From NCBI GenBank assembly GCA_015058625.1, contig SVCA01000013.1, positions 1-64,000 of the forward strand: a stretch of DNA of 64,000 nucleotides. Reading direction: 5' to 3'. A program made the translations under genes and the position numbers. This stretch comes from Pseudoselenomonas ruminantium. GTDB taxonomy: Bacteria; Bacillota; Negativicutes; Selenomonadales; Selenomonadaceae. Shown here in pieces: positions 16,181 to 25,989 of this stretch. The stretch's first letter is position 1, and every line of letters starts with the position of its first letter. Under the pieces are notes generated by a model that saw nothing but the letters and a program-made list of their open reading frames with translations, searched no databases and had not been told where the DNA came from.

Positions 16181-17971
16181 TCACCCCACATTCCCTTTCA
16201 GAAATTCATAAGCCTGTTTGATTTTTGCAGCCATCAGTCTGCGCCGTTCCACAAGAAAATCATCATACGGCATATTTTCCCAACCGTGGGGCAGGGCATT
16301 TTCCTCCTCCATAAGGGCTATGTCCGCAGCACTTCTATCTTTGCAGATAAACGGATAGTATTTTGATGGGGCATCGTCCAAGATGTCCATATTGTCTTTC
16401 CAATCAATGAAGGCATAATTTGCCATCTGATTTATTTTATTCTCTGGGACACCTTGCGATTTCAGATATGCCTTTGGAAAAAGATGGTGCTTTTCGAGGG
16501 ATTTGCGAGTGCCATCCGTCCCTGGCGCAAAGAGTGTTGATACTAAGAGATTGCTCTTGGAGAAAAGGATTTTTGCATTCAGAACATTGAGGGAAGCCAC
16601 GTATGCGTTCCAAGCGTTATTCCCTCTGCCGGATACGGCAAGTCCATCTGCTCCCAAAAGTGTGATGTCGAAATAGTCATTGGTGAGCCGAGCGGTTACC
16701 CGCGACAAAATGAAATCCTTATATTCATCAAGACTGGTAAGAAGTTTTATGCTGTTCAGATGATTTTCCACGGTGGATTCGAAAGATCCGGCATATTCGG
16801 AGGTCAAGGATGCGTAAAAGAACCACAGTGATGTAAGATGCATATTTTCGTTATATCCGGCATTGAACCTGTACTTTGCTATCAAATACAGGGCATACGA
16901 GTAGAAAATAGCATTTCCGGAGAGAATAATATCTCTGGACAGGTAACCGGCATTCATAATAGCTTTCAAAAATTCATGCCAGTTGTGTACATTCAGCACA
17001 TCTGGCAGTTTTGCCTTCAATGTGTCAAACCGCTCCTGCCTAAGAGCAATATCCACAGCACCCTTTTTATCGAATTGCGCTCCACGAAGCAGTTTGTAGC
17101 CATATTTGAGTCTTGCACGGTCAAAAGCATATGCCATGACCACACGAACCACATCCTGTGGGTTGACAACAGTTATGGAGTTAAACGATGTGGAATTGCT
17201 ATCACTTGGAGGAGTTAGTGATGCTTTGCTAAAATCCTCGATTTCCTTACGTCCTTCATCCCAGTAGAGGGAGAGCAGCGTCAAAATGAAATCGTTTTGC
17301 TTCAGCGGTGTTCCTCCGGAATTTACGCGCACAAATATCTCCGCTACGTCTTCTTCGTCGGCATCTGCCTTGATGGAAAAGACCGGCAAAGTATAATTTT
17401 TGAATTCCACCAAAGCATCGATACGATTGGAAATGGCATCCTCTTCATCCGCAGACAATTCTTTCCCATTGGTCTTTCGGTAATTTTCCAACTTGGCGAT
17501 GTAATCGTTTATATATCTCCTTGGACTTTGTGATGTGAACAACTCGCTGATATTCGGAATCCATTCCGCACTGTTTTTGGTGGTGGAATTTGCCACCTCG
17601 AACTTGTTTTGACCGGGATTGTAGGAGATTATGATTTCTTTCGGCTTGAATTGTGCGTTTATGACTTTCTGTCCCTTCATTATAGCATAAAGAGAGGTCA
17701 GCCGCTGCTGTCCGTCGATGATGACCTCACGGGGAGATGCGTAGCCGTGGGAATTTGCACCAATGGTGCGGTTACTTTCCTGTATAGGACATTCCCACAG
17801 CATAAGATAGCCGATGGGGTAGCCGCGCATCATGGAATCAAGCAAATCGCGCACCTTGGTATCGCTCCAGACAAAAGGCCGCTGCAAATCCGGCAAGCCA
17901 AGAAAGCCAGAGTCAACCTTCGTAATAAGATGGTCGAGTTTTTGAGGAATGTTATCAAAAATTTCACTCAT
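16181..17971 (-). CDS. DUF262/DUF1524 (GmrSD-like) protein
   Basis: This 596-residue protein has an N-terminal ParB-like DUF262 domain (LPDLQRPFVWSDTKVRDLLDS, and the nucleotide-binding VIIDGQQRLTSLYA near residue 90). Its C-terminal DUF1524 HNH-like region contains EKHHLFPKAYLKS near residue 495. That architecture is the fused form of GmrS and GmrD, type IV restriction enzymes that use NTP to cut modified phage DNA; BrxU and SspE are relatives. It lies 24 bases after hsdR in the same operon, so it likely adds a second defence layer against modified DNA. Activity is inferred from the motifs. Confidence 0.85.
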   Translation of the reverse strand: MSEIFDNIPQKLDHLITKVDSGFLGLPDLQRPFVWSDTKVRDLLDSMMRGYPIGYLMLWECPIQESNRTIGANSHGYASPREVIIDGQQRLTSLYAIMKGQKVINAQFKPKEIIISYNPGQNKFEVANSTTKNSAEWIPNISELFTSQSPRRYINDYIAKLENYRKTNGKELSADEEDAISNRIDALVEFKNYTLPVFSIKADADEEDVAEIFVRVNSGGTPLKQNDFILTLLSLYWDEGRKEIEDFSKASLTPPSDSNSTSFNSITVVNPQDVVRVVMAYAFDRARLKYGYKLLRGAQFDKKGAVDIALRQERFDTLKAKLPDVLNVHNWHEFLKAIMNAGYLSRDIILSGNAIFYSYALYLIAKYRFNAGYNENMHLTSLWFFYASLTSEYAGSFESTVENHLNSIKLLTSLDEYKDFILSRVTARLTNDYFDITLLGADGLAVSGRGNNAWNAYVASLNVLNAKILFSKSNLLVSTLFAPGTDGTRKSLEKHHLFPKAYLKSQGVPENKINQMANYAFIDWKDNMDILDDAPSKYYPFICKDRSAADIALMEEENALPHGWENMPYDDFLVERRRLMAAKIKQAYEFLKGNVG

Positions 17972-17995
17972 AATGTGCTCCCCCCTTAAAGTGAA

Positions 17996-20900
17996 TTATG
18001 CTTGCTCCCCGTGCAGTTCCCGATAGAGCCTCTCAGCCAGTGCGTGCTGGATTATCCGGTATTTTTCGGCATCGAGGAAAAGTTGTTCGTATGCCTCGGT
18101 ATTTTCCATGTATGCCCGTTGCGCCGTGGTGTCGAAGATGCCGGGGAAAATGCTACGCTCATACACTTGACGGTCATTCGTCTTTGCCGCCTTTTTCACC
18201 TCGGAATTTTTTTTCATCTTGGTGTAAAGGGTGTCAACCATGACACGGTCAGCATCGGTGAAATCACCGAAGAATTCCTCGTTGATTTTAGCGATAATCT
18301 CGTCCAAAGGACTGAGCTTTTCCTTTTTTCCTCCTGCTCGTTTCGGCTGGGTCGGCTTCCATGACCCGGAAGTCGGAGTAAGCTCTATCGCCCCTTCGTA
18401 GGTTTTCTCCAGGCGATAATATTCGAGCTTCACACGATTGTCAAGGTCGAAGGGTTCGCTCGGCTCCTTGGGCAGCAGTTTGGCAAGGTACGAGCAAAGG
18501 ATGTATTCCTTATGCAAATCCTTGTCAAACATTCTCGTGATTTGCGAGATGTAGTTATACCACTTCACAAAGGCACGTGTTTCCCTGCGGAATTGATACC
18601 GTTGTTCTTGATTCAGCAAATTGTACTTATCGGCCACCGGCTTTAAGATACTGGATATTTTTCCTTGGGTGGCATTGGTTTTGCGGTTTTGCGGATCAAA
18701 GTAAATCTCAGATACAGCTTCAATATCCTCCGTGGTGTAAATGTGCATTTCTCGCAGGATTTTTTGGGTAGTGTAAATGAGATCCACATTGATTTCTTCA
18801 TCAAGGCTTGTTTCTTGGTAAAATTGCTGGAATGCCTCTCTGATGTGGTCAACATCATTTACAAAATCGAGAACATAAGTGTCCTCTTTGCCGGGATAGA
18901 TGCGGTTGAGACGAGAAAGTGTCTGCACCGCTTTCACGTCACGTAGTTCCTTATCCACAATCATGGTATGAAGGAGCGGCTCATCAAAGCCTGTCTGGTA
19001 TTTTTCGGCAACGATGAGAATATCTCCTTCATCGTGGAAGACACTTTTGGTCTGGCTCTCCGTGACGGTGTTACCATTTCTATCCTTGTTCATTTTGCTT
19101 TCGGTGTATTCTTTGCCCGATGGGTCTTCTGGGTCTTTCAGACTGCCACTGAAGGCAATCATAATTTCAATGTCGTCATAGTCGTTCGCCTCAAGGTATC
19201 GCTGGATTTCATGATAGTAGCGCACGGCGGCAAGGCGCGAAGCCGTTACCACCATCATCTTGCCCAAGCCGCCGATTTTGTGCTTGGTAACATCCCGGAA
19301 AGTTTCCACAATGATAGCTGCCTTTTGGGCAAGGTTATGTGGATGCAGTTCTTCATAGCGACGAATGGTCTTGACAGCCTTGGAAGTCGGAACTTCGGGG
19401 TTATCCGGCACATTCTTGGCAATTTGATAGCACATTTTATATGTGGTGTAGTTTGCCAAAACATCGAGGATAAATTCTTCTTCGATGGCTTGCCGCATGG
19501 AGTATATGTGGAAGGGGTGAAAAGAGCCGTCCGGGTGTGGCTCGCCGAAAATTTCCAGTGTTTTTCCTTTGGGCGTGGCGGTAAAGGCAAAGAAACTCAG
19601 GTTGGCATGCTTACCTTGGGAGAGCATCTCCTGCACGAGAATGTCTTGATTCTCGATTTCTTCAACCTTTTTTCCTTCAATTTCTGCATATTCCTTTAGT
19701 GCGTCCGTCACATCAGCGAGGGCAATCTTGAGTTTCATGGCAGATTTCCCTGTCTGGCTGCTGTGGGCTTCGTCCACGATAATGGCGTAGTGCTTGTCAA
19801 CGGTAGAATTTAACTCGTCATAAATCATGGGGAATTTCTGCAAAGTGGTGACGATGATGCGTTTCCCCTTATTTATGGCATCCCTCAAATCCTGGGAGTT
19901 TTTCTTGTCATCGATAGTCTCGACTACTCCCAAGGTATGGTCAAAGCCGGAAATGGTGGCTTGTAGCTGTTGGTCAAGCACCCTTCGGTCAGTAACCACA
20001 ATAACGCTGTCAAATATGGCCTCGTTGTTCGCATCATGGAGACTGGCCATGCGATAGGCTGTCCAAGCGATGGAGTTGGATTTGCCGGAGCCTGCACTGT
20101 GCTGCACGAGATAATTGTGTCCCGTGCCGTTTTCGAGAACGTGGCTGACAAGTTTTCGCACCACATCCAGCTGATGATAACGGGGAAAGAGAATTTTCTC
20201 CGTGACTTTGATATTGGAAGAACCATCTTTCAGGATTTCCTTCTTCTCCTGCTTGTCGTAGCTGATGAATTTTTGCAGGATGTCAAGTAGTTTATCCTTT
20301 TGGAGCACATTCTCCCAAAAGTAGGAAGTGACGTAATCACCATTCTCGGTATCGGGAGGATTTCCTGCGCCGCCGTCATTTCCTGCGCCGTTAGAGCCTT
20401 GGTTGAAAGGCAGAAAATGAGTGTGGTCACCGTCCAATTTGGTGGTCATCCACACCTCGTACAAGTCGCAGACAAAATAGGCGAGAATACGCTTGTTGAA
20501 ACCAAAGACCGGCTCCTTGGGATTGCGGTTGTATGACCACTGCCGCTTGCCGTTGTCCACGGATTGTCCGGTGAGCTGGTTTTTTAGTTCGATGGCCACC
20601 ACGGGAATGCCGTTGATGGCAAGCATCATATCAACGCTGTTCTGGTTCACCTCGGAGTAATGCCACTGACGGATACACTGGCAAATGTTTTTATTGTAGT
20701 TGGTTATTGCCAATTCATTGAGTTCTGTTTCCGGCTTGAAATAACACACACGAAAGCCGATACCACGATGTTTGAAACCGTGGCGCAGGACGGAGATAAG
20801 TCCGTCTTGGGTGACGGCATTCTCAAATGCCTTGTAGAACTGACGCTCTGGCTTAATGTTGCAAGTCCGCTCGAACCGCCGCCAAGCCATCTGCTGGGTG

Positions 20901-21055
20901 CTTTTGATAAAATCGGTGAGAGTGGTGATGTCAAGGCTCATGCCCCGGGATTCAAGGCTCTTGTAGCCTTCGTCTGTGGCTTTCGTCCAGCCGCCCATCT
21001 CCGATGTGAGATAGGATTCGATGTGTTCTTCAAAAACCTTTTCCGTATCGCTCAT
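17996..21055 (-). CDS. hsdR: Type I restriction endonuclease, HsdR subunit
   Basis: This 1019-residue motor and nuclease subunit cuts unmodified DNA after ATP-driven translocation. The PD-(D/E)xK nuclease site is visible as [20 protein letters not shown] (about residues 142-161). SF2 helicase motifs follow: Walker [16 protein letters not shown]-type [17 protein letters not shown] and a late QTLSRLNR. The C-terminal helical region binds HsdM. It overlaps hsdS by four bases (ATGA). All key nuclease and helicase motifs appear intact, which matters because its partner HsdM looks altered. Confidence 0.93.
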   Translation of the reverse strand: MSDTEKVFEEHIESYLTSEMGGWTKATDEGYKSLESRGMSLDITTLTDFIKSTQQMAWRRFERTCNIKPERQFYKAFENAVTQDGLISVLRHGFKHRGIGFRVCYFKPETELNELAITNYNKNICQCIRQWHYSEVNQNSVDMMLAINGIPVVAIELKNQLTGQSVDNGKRQWSYNRNPKEPVFGFNKRILAYFVCDLYEVWMTTKLDGDHTHFLPFNQGSNGAGNDGGAGNPPDTENGDYVTSYFWENVLQKDKLLDILQKFISYDKQEKKEILKDGSSNIKVTEKILFPRYHQLDVVRKLVSHVLENGTGHNYLVQHSAGSGKSNSIAWTAYRMASLHDANNEAIFDSVIVVTDRRVLDQQLQATISGFDHTLGVVETIDDKKNSQDLRDAINKGKRIIVTTLQKFPMIYDELNSTVDKHYAIIVDEAHSSQTGKSAMKLKIALADVTDALKEYAEIEGKKVEEIENQDILVQEMLSQGKHANLSFFAFTATPKGKTLEIFGEPHPDGSFHPFHIYSMRQAIEEEFILDVLANYTTYKMCYQIAKNVPDNPEVPTSKAVKTIRRYEELHPHNLAQKAAIIVETFRDVTKHKIGGLGKMMVVTASRLAAVRYYHEIQRYLEANDYDDIEIMIAFSGSLKDPEDPSGKEYTESKMNKDRNGNTVTESQTKSVFHDEGDILIVAEKYQTGFDEPLLHTMIVDKELRDVKAVQTLSRLNRIYPGKEDTYVLDFVNDVDHIREAFQQFYQETSLDEEINVDLIYTTQKILREMHIYTTEDIEAVSEIYFDPQNRKTNATQGKISSILKPVADKYNLLNQEQRYQFRRETRAFVKWYNYISQITRMFDKDLHKEYILCSYLAKLLPKEPSEPFDLDNRVKLEYYRLEKTYEGAIELTPTSGSWKPTQPKRAGGKKEKLSPLDEIIAKINEEFFGDFTDADRVMVDTLYTKMKKNSEVKKAAKTNDRQVYERSIFPGIFDTTAQRAYMENTEAYEQLFLDAEKYRIIQHALAERLYRELHGEQA

Positions 21056-22311
21056 GATTGCACCACCTTTCGTTTGCCCGTTACGGCTTCGTAGATGAGG
21101 GATTTTTTATAGGATTCGAGGTCGGCAATAAGAGCTTCTTTTTCTGCGATAATTTCGTCAATAGTAGCGCATTTCTCGTCGAGATAAGCAGCGATTTGTT
21201 TTTGTTCGTTGAGGGGAGGAACAACTATTTGAAATCGCATTAAATTTGATTGAGATAACTTGGGTTGTGCTGTTCCAGTGATGTATATAGAATAGTCGCC
21301 AGCTTCGAGTAAATACGCAATAAAATCATAATCGTTATCTTCGTGTACTTTTAAAATATGTGCATGATTGTTTACCCAGAATTTACCACTTGCTCGGTAT
21401 ACAAGTGGTAAGTTTCTCATAACTAAATTTGCTCCGTCTTCCCCGATGAGAAGTACGGTATCGTCTACATTGAATGAATCTATTTTATCAATAATCCCCG
21501 ATGCCCCGTAATAGTCATATAATCCAAGTTTATTTTCACGATTTTCTGCGCTTATAGGCTCTCTTAGATAATCTAAGTTATCCAACTCATTCTTTATACG
21601 ACTTATTTTCCAATGACTTGGAGAATTACCCACCCATGTAATACGAGTGTTCCTCATATTCACATTCTTATCCAGTCCCTTGGTCACAGCCTCAAAAATA
21701 ATCGCTGCCCGCCATTTTTTATATTCCTCGACAGTTTCTTTCGCTTCCTGCACAAGGGAATCAATCTGCGTGCATTGGTCATCGAGATAGGCGACAATCG
21801 CATTTTGCTCCTCCTGTGAAGGAATGACAATGCGAAGTTCCTTCACTTCATCATAATTAAGCCCCTGTCGTACCCCGGAACCCATGCCATAAAACCCTTT
21901 TTTGAGGTCAAATGAATGAATCAAATAATAAAGATAATCGGAGTGCGCCGGATTGATGGGGCGAATAGTTATGTAAGCCGAGGTGATGATGCCTTTCTCC
22001 ATGGCGTGACCTACCCGAAGACTCGTGTGGTCATTCTGGAGGTCCGTCAGACGCAGGACAATATCTCCTCCTTCAATGATATTATAACCATCAAAAGAAG
22101 CAGGGAGCAAACCGTCCTTGGTGTTGATGTCCTTGCGCTTGATTTTTCCATAGCTTAAGGAAAGCAGATTTTGCTCGGCAAGTTCGGTATTTTTGTTGTT
22201 CACCCTCGTGACAATCTGATAGAGCCTTCTTATATTCCACTCGGCAGGCACTTTCCCAATCCACTTTATCCCGCTGTCCTTCATTTCCTCATACTGGGAT
22301 ATGCTGTTCAC
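21052..22311 (-). CDS. hsdS: Type I R-M specificity subunit HsdS
   Basis: This 419-residue DNA-recognition subunit has two target-recognition domains separated by conserved coiled coils. The N-terminal start [17 protein letters not shown] and its echo [14 protein letters not shown] near residue 225 show the internal duplication. The coiled coils are [22 protein letters not shown] and the matching [21 protein letters not shown]. Both domains look complete. It overlaps hsdM and hsdR by four bases each, so the three subunits are translationally coupled. Confidence 0.92.
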   Translation of the reverse strand: MNSISQYEEMKDSGIKWIGKVPAEWNIRRLYQIVTRVNNKNTELAEQNLLSLSYGKIKRKDINTKDGLLPASFDGYNIIEGGDIVLRLTDLQNDHTSLRVGHAMEKGIITSAYITIRPINPAHSDYLYYLIHSFDLKKGFYGMGSGVRQGLNYDEVKELRIVIPSQEEQNAIVAYLDDQCTQIDSLVQEAKETVEEYKKWRAAIIFEAVTKGLDKNVNMRNTRITWVGNSPSHWKISRIKNELDNLDYLREPISAENRENKLGLYDYYGASGIIDKIDSFNVDDTVLLIGEDGANLVMRNLPLVYRASGKFWVNNHAHILKVHEDNDYDFIAYLLEAGDYSIYITGTAQPKLSQSNLMRFQIVVPPLNEQKQIAAYLDEKCATIDEIIAEKEALIADLESYKKSLIYEAVTGKRKVVQS

Positions 22312-24092
22312 GCTTCCTCACCTCCGCCGAATAGGGCTTTGAGCTTACTGCTCATGCTTTTCTCATGCGCCTCGATGCGTTTTGCAATATCCTCTGCCGG
22401 TTCCATTTCCTGATATTCATAGAAAGTCTTGGTAAAGGGAATCTCGTAGCCCAGCTTGGTCTTGCTCTTGTCAATCCATGCGCCGGGACGATAGGGCAGG
22501 ACTTCCCGCTTGAAGTATTCCTCCATATCCTCGTCAAGAGGAACTATTTCGGTGTCCCGCTTAGTTTTGTCAGCTACTTTTTTTCCCTTTTTCATTACGG
22601 GCTGACCATTATCATCGAGAAGAGGACTTTCTACCGTGATTTTATTAAAGCCGAGAGATACGGCAGAGAGCAGTTTTGATTTCACCGTCACGATTTTGCC
22701 GTCCTCGATTTCCTTGGTATAAGTATTGTCCGTATAATTCCCATAAGCCTCGATGATGAGATTGCGGCAGTCCTCCGTGATGTCTACACGCTTGCTGCCG
22801 ATGGGCTTGCGCCGCTGCTCAAAGCACTCTTTGGCATCGATGAGAAGAACGTGTTCTTTGTGGCTCTCTGGCTTGTTCTTGGTGATGAGCCAAATATAGG
22901 TAGCAATTCCCGTGTTGTAGAAGCTGTCGTTGGGGAGCTGCACTATCGCATCCAGCCAGTCATTTTCGATGATGTAGCGGCGAATCTCGCTCTGCCCGCT
23001 GCCCGCATCCCCGGTGAAGAGGGAGGAGCCGTTTTGGATAATCGCCATGCGCCCGGTATCTTTCAGTTTGGCAATGCCGTTCAGCATGAAAAGCATCTGT
23101 CCGTCGGACTTAGCGGGAAGACCAACACCAAATCTCCCGGCATCGCCTTCGTCATGCTCCTTCTCGATGTCCTTGGCCTCCCGTTTCCAATCAATGCCGA
23201 AAGGTGGGTTGGATATACAGTAGTCAAATGTATAGCCGGAAAACTTGTCGTCATTTAGGGTATTGCCAAACTGCATATTGTCCGGGTCGCCGCCGCGAAT
23301 GAGCATATCCGCCTTGGCGATGCCAAAGGTGAAGGGGTTAATTTCCTGCCCGTAGCAGATAATCGCTGCCTCGCTGTCTAAAGTTTTGATGCGTTCTTCC
23401 ATGCAGGTAAGCATCTGACTTGTTCCCATAGCCATGTCATAGACCGTCTTGGCGGGAGCTTCGCTGTCCGCAAAATCCGCATTCATGGTAAGCATATCGC
23501 ACATGAGGTAGATAATATCCCGACTGGTGAAATGCGCCCCAGCTTCTTCGTCATAGGACTCGGAAAATCTCTGAACGAGGTTTTCAAATACATAGCCCAT
23601 ATCAATGGCCGAGATTTTTTCGGGACTCATGTCGGCATTGGGTTCGCAAAAGTCGCTGATCACCTGATACAGCACCCCGGCATCGTTCATGCGCTCGATT
23701 TGTGTAAAAAAGCCCATGTTGGCTAGAATGTCAATAACGTTATCGGAAAAACCGTTGATGAACGCCTCAAAATTCGGCTTGATGTTTTCCGGGTCAGCTT
23801 TGAGTTTATCGAAGGTGTAGGGGCTTGTATTGTAAAATTTATAGCCGCTGGCCGAGCGGAGAAAGCCGTCTTTTACCTGCAGGTGTTTAACTTTCTCATA
23901 AGTTTCGATGATTTTGTCGTGATTTGGCAGAAGACAATCATGAAAGCGTTTGATAACCGCCATAGGCAACACGACCAAGCCGTATTCGTGAGGCTTGTAA
24001 GCACCAAAGAGTGTGTTTGCCACATTCCATATCAAATTGGCCTTTTCCTGAATATTTACGCCAACTTCCTTTATTTTGTCATTCGTCCCCAT
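22308..24092 (-). CDS. hsdM: Type I R-M HsdM, degenerate AdoMet motif
   Basis: This protein of about 594 residues has the HsdM order: helical N-terminal domain, AdoMet-binding motif I, then motif IV SNPPFGIDWK, where N6-adenine methylation is catalysed. Motif I normally reads YDPxxGTGGML. Here it reads YDMAMGTSQML, so the glycine-rich loop has lost Pro and the GG pair. Motif IV is intact. AdoMet binding may therefore be weak or absent. The start is ATG 24092, nine bases after AAGGAGG (24102-24108); a GTG at 24098 is too close to that site. It overlaps the upstream transposase-like gene by 14 bases. Confidence 0.9.
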   Translation of the reverse strand: MGTNDKIKEVGVNIQEKANLIWNVANTLFGAYKPHEYGLVVLPMAVIKRFHDCLLPNHDKIIETYEKVKHLQVKDGFLRSASGYKFYNTSPYTFDKLKADPENIKPNFEAFINGFSDNVIDILANMGFFTQIERMNDAGVLYQVISDFCEPNADMSPEKISAIDMGYVFENLVQRFSESYDEEAGAHFTSRDIIYLMCDMLTMNADFADSEAPAKTVYDMAMGTSQMLTCMEERIKTLDSEAAIICYGQEINPFTFGIAKADMLIRGGDPDNMQFGNTLNDDKFSGYTFDYCISNPPFGIDWKREAKDIEKEHDEGDAGRFGVGLPAKSDGQMLFMLNGIAKLKDTGRMAIIQNGSSLFTGDAGSGQSEIRRYIIENDWLDAIVQLPNDSFYNTGIATYIWLITKNKPESHKEHVLLIDAKECFEQRRKPIGSKRVDITEDCRNLIIEAYGNYTDNTYTKEIEDGKIVTVKSKLLSAVSLGFNKITVESPLLDDNGQPVMKKGKKVADKTKRDTEIVPLDEDMEEYFKREVLPYRPGAWIDKSKTKLGYEIPFTKTFYEYQEMEPAEDIAKRIEAHEKSMSSKLKALFGGGEEA

Positions 24093-25431
24093 ATTCACGG
24101 GCCTCCTTGATATTCTTTGTAATCTCGTTCATATTCTCCAACAACCGACTGACGAGGATGCCAAGTCGGTATTTTTTTCCGTTCTCTTCAAGACTATCAT
24201 GGGGGATAGTCAAAAAGCATCTTCCCCTAAGCACATCAAATATGCAATATGGCATAACGGCAAAAGCATCTTGTATCGCCGTTATGGAGGATTGATAATC
24301 ATCCGGAAGTTTCTCTTCTTCAAACATATTGCATATTTCCGATTCGAACAGTTCTATAGCATCTATAAGCGGCGCAAAGTAATCCCTGTCATCGGAGAGA
24401 CTTTCCAGCCATACAGTTAGATTTTCATAAGTCCAATCTTCGCACATGATATTTAGCAACTCTTGATAATGCTCGTAGGCAGTTTTCAAAATTGTATATT
24501 TCGGTTGGGATAATCCTTCGTCCAATTTTTCTAAAGTGTAATTGCTAGTGATATATTTTCTTGGCATGGTCAGATATTTATTTCGATGTGGTAGCGGGAA
24601 ATGCTGTCCTTCCACTGCTGAAGCTTTCCATATGCCTTCCTTGCCATACCGCAAAATACATTCATCCGTAATTACGATTTTTGCATTTGGGAATGCGGCT
24701 GTGACAGCATTACGATGGCTATCAATCGGGTCAATATATACAGATTTAATATTTTGAGCATCCATCATCCTCAAATAAGAAAGTAAAATTTCCTCAGAAG
24801 AGTCCGATAAAATGTCAATACAGTATATTCCTTCTGACCTAAGCGCAAATATCATGGTATATCTTTTTTTATGAAACGACACATCCAATATGCCTATTTT
24901 TTGAAACGGAGCAAGGGGAGCAAGTTGTTCCTCACGGTATTGTATTTGCCGTCGCATTATTGGACCTATTGATGCAGTAGATGCAGGTACGCTGTAATAG
25001 TCGCAAACCTTCTTGTACGAGTAGCGAAATGTACCGTTTGCCAAGGCATCGGACAAGCGTAGCGTGTATTTGCATCCCTTTTCGCCGAAGGAAATAGGCT
25101 CGGGAAACACATCTCCGCAATCATTACAGCGCACATAACGCTGATGGAAAATCAAGTCGATAATTTTAAATGTTCGGCGCTTGCCATCCTCGACAGCTGG
25201 CTCGCCCCATAATATATCTTTAAACGAACGTCTTAAAATCTTGGAACAGCGTGTGCTTTTCGAGCCGCAAGCAGGACATGGCAACTTGTCGCCGGAGAAG
25301 TATCGCTCGTGAACAATATGATACTGGCTCTCGTTGCTGTCCTTGAGGGCATATATCTCATCCAGATTAAGTTCCTTGGTTTTCGTCTTCGAGATGTCTG
25401 ATCGTCGATATAGTTTCTTCCCCACAGACAC
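24079..25431 (-). CDS. ISL3-transposase-like zinc-ribbon protein in the R-M operon
   Basis: This 450-residue protein leads the R-M operon and overlaps hsdM by 14 bases. A zinc ribbon is seen as CPACGSKSTRC (about 52-62) with CNDCGDVF (about 102-109). A DDE-like core follows: GILDVSFHKKRYTM, then VYIDPIDSHRNAVTAAFPNAKIVITDE. This matches the ISL3 order (D, then D before AAFPNA), but the family's DRFHV is ITDECILRY. No terminal inverted repeats are seen. It may be a domesticated transposase with a DNA-binding or targeting role in defence. An intact insertion sequence that happens to abut hsdM is less likely, given the translational overlap. The family assignment is moderate. Confidence 0.55.
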   Translation of the reverse strand: MSVGKKLYRRSDISKTKTKELNLDEIYALKDSNESQYHIVHERYFSGDKLPCPACGSKSTRCSKILRRSFKDILWGEPAVEDGKRRTFKIIDLIFHQRYVRCNDCGDVFPEPISFGEKGCKYTLRLSDALANGTFRYSYKKVCDYYSVPASTASIGPIMRRQIQYREEQLAPLAPFQKIGILDVSFHKKRYTMIFALRSEGIYCIDILSDSSEEILLSYLRMMDAQNIKSVYIDPIDSHRNAVTAAFPNAKIVITDECILRYGKEGIWKASAVEGQHFPLPHRNKYLTMPRKYITSNYTLEKLDEGLSQPKYTILKTAYEHYQELLNIMCEDWTYENLTVWLESLSDDRDYFAPLIDAIELFESEICNMFEEEKLPDDYQSSITAIQDAFAVMPYCIFDVLRGRCFLTIPHDSLEENGKKYRLGILVSRLLENMNEITKNIKEAREYGDE

Positions 25432-25456
25432 ACCCCTCCCATACTATCTACATATT

Positions 25457-25485
25457 AAAATACCACCATAAAACGAATATGTCAA
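25457..25485 (-). promoter_or_regulatory. Promoter of the R-M operon
   Basis: On the minus strand TTGACA (25480-25485), a 17-bp spacer and TATTTT (25457-25462) stand about 25 bp before the first gene of the operon. Confidence 0.6.
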
Positions 25486-25528
25486 TCTTTCTTTTTACAT
25501 TTGCCACCATATTATAAATGTAATTATT

Positions 25529-25556
25529 TTGTATACGAATCACGTATTGATATACT
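25529..25556 (+). promoter_or_regulatory. Divergent promoter toward the prophage module
   Basis: TTGTAT (25529-25534), a 16-bp spacer and TATACT (25551-25556) lie before the small gene at 25603. GTATAC and its repeat GATATAC flank the spacer, which could be a repressor site. Confidence 0.4.
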
Positions 25557-25602
25557 GTACACATGAGAATTGTTCACAACGAGGCATCGAGGAGGAATGA
25601 CC

Positions 25603-25824
25603 ATGGAAACAGCGTTTAGGGAAATCAGAAACCGCCATAGCCATTTGATTTGCGAGGCAAATGACGGCACAGGAGAGGTAAGGACATTAGGCCCGCATCG
25701 CTCAATCTATTTGTTTCAAGTTCCCGTCGGAGGGACATTCACGGTTATTCGTGGTAACTGTCAATCCATAATAAAAAGAAATGCCGCGGCGTTTGCCGTG
25801 GCAGAGGAAATCCTTGTCGCATAA
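25603..25824 (+). CDS. Small hypothetical protein (prophage early gene)
   Basis: This is a 73-residue soluble protein starting METAFREIRNRHSHLICEAN. The start ATG 25603 lies eight bases after GAGGAGG; an ATG six bases earlier is too close. No family is recognised. It is the first gene of the plus-strand prophage-like block and diverges from the R-M operon, so it could be regulatory. Nothing in the sequence proves this. Confidence 0.5.
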   Translation: METAFREIRNRHSHLICEANDGTGEVRTLGPHRSIYLFQVPVGGTFTVIRGNCQSIIKRNAAAFAVAEEILVA

Positions 25825-25853
25825 TGTGTCGTAAATTATTGAAGTAAATAAAA

Positions 25854-25963
25854 GAATCCGCAGAGCTGCAAGACGGCCTGGATTTAGTTCAATACCCAGA
25901 TTGTGGGGGAACTATATCCAAGCCGTCTTTTTGTCTCTACGGATAGAACGGCTCTGCGGATTC
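25854..25963 (+). promoter_or_regulatory. Long structured leader (110 nt hairpin)
   Basis: GAATCCGCAGAGC (25854-25866) pairs perfectly with GCTCTGCGGATTC (25951-25963). Inside it AAGACGGCCTGGAT (25870-25883) pairs with ATCCAAGCCGTCTT (25916-25929), with one mismatch. The RNA would form a long rod 27 bases before the next start codon, with a T run after the inner stem (an intrinsic-terminator shape). It may be an attenuator, an RNA antirepressor element or a small RNA. Confidence 0.55.
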
Positions 25964-25989
25964 ATGCGAATTCGAAAGGAGCCGTATCA

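Noticed and set aside
18968..19699. A 243-codon plus-strand frame inside hsdR
   Set aside because: It is opposite the helicase domain of HsdR, lacks a ribosome site and has no family features.
24079..25431. Calling the zinc-ribbon gene an intact insertion sequence
   Set aside because: No terminal inverted repeats or target duplication were found and it overlaps hsdM, so a fixed operon member fits better.
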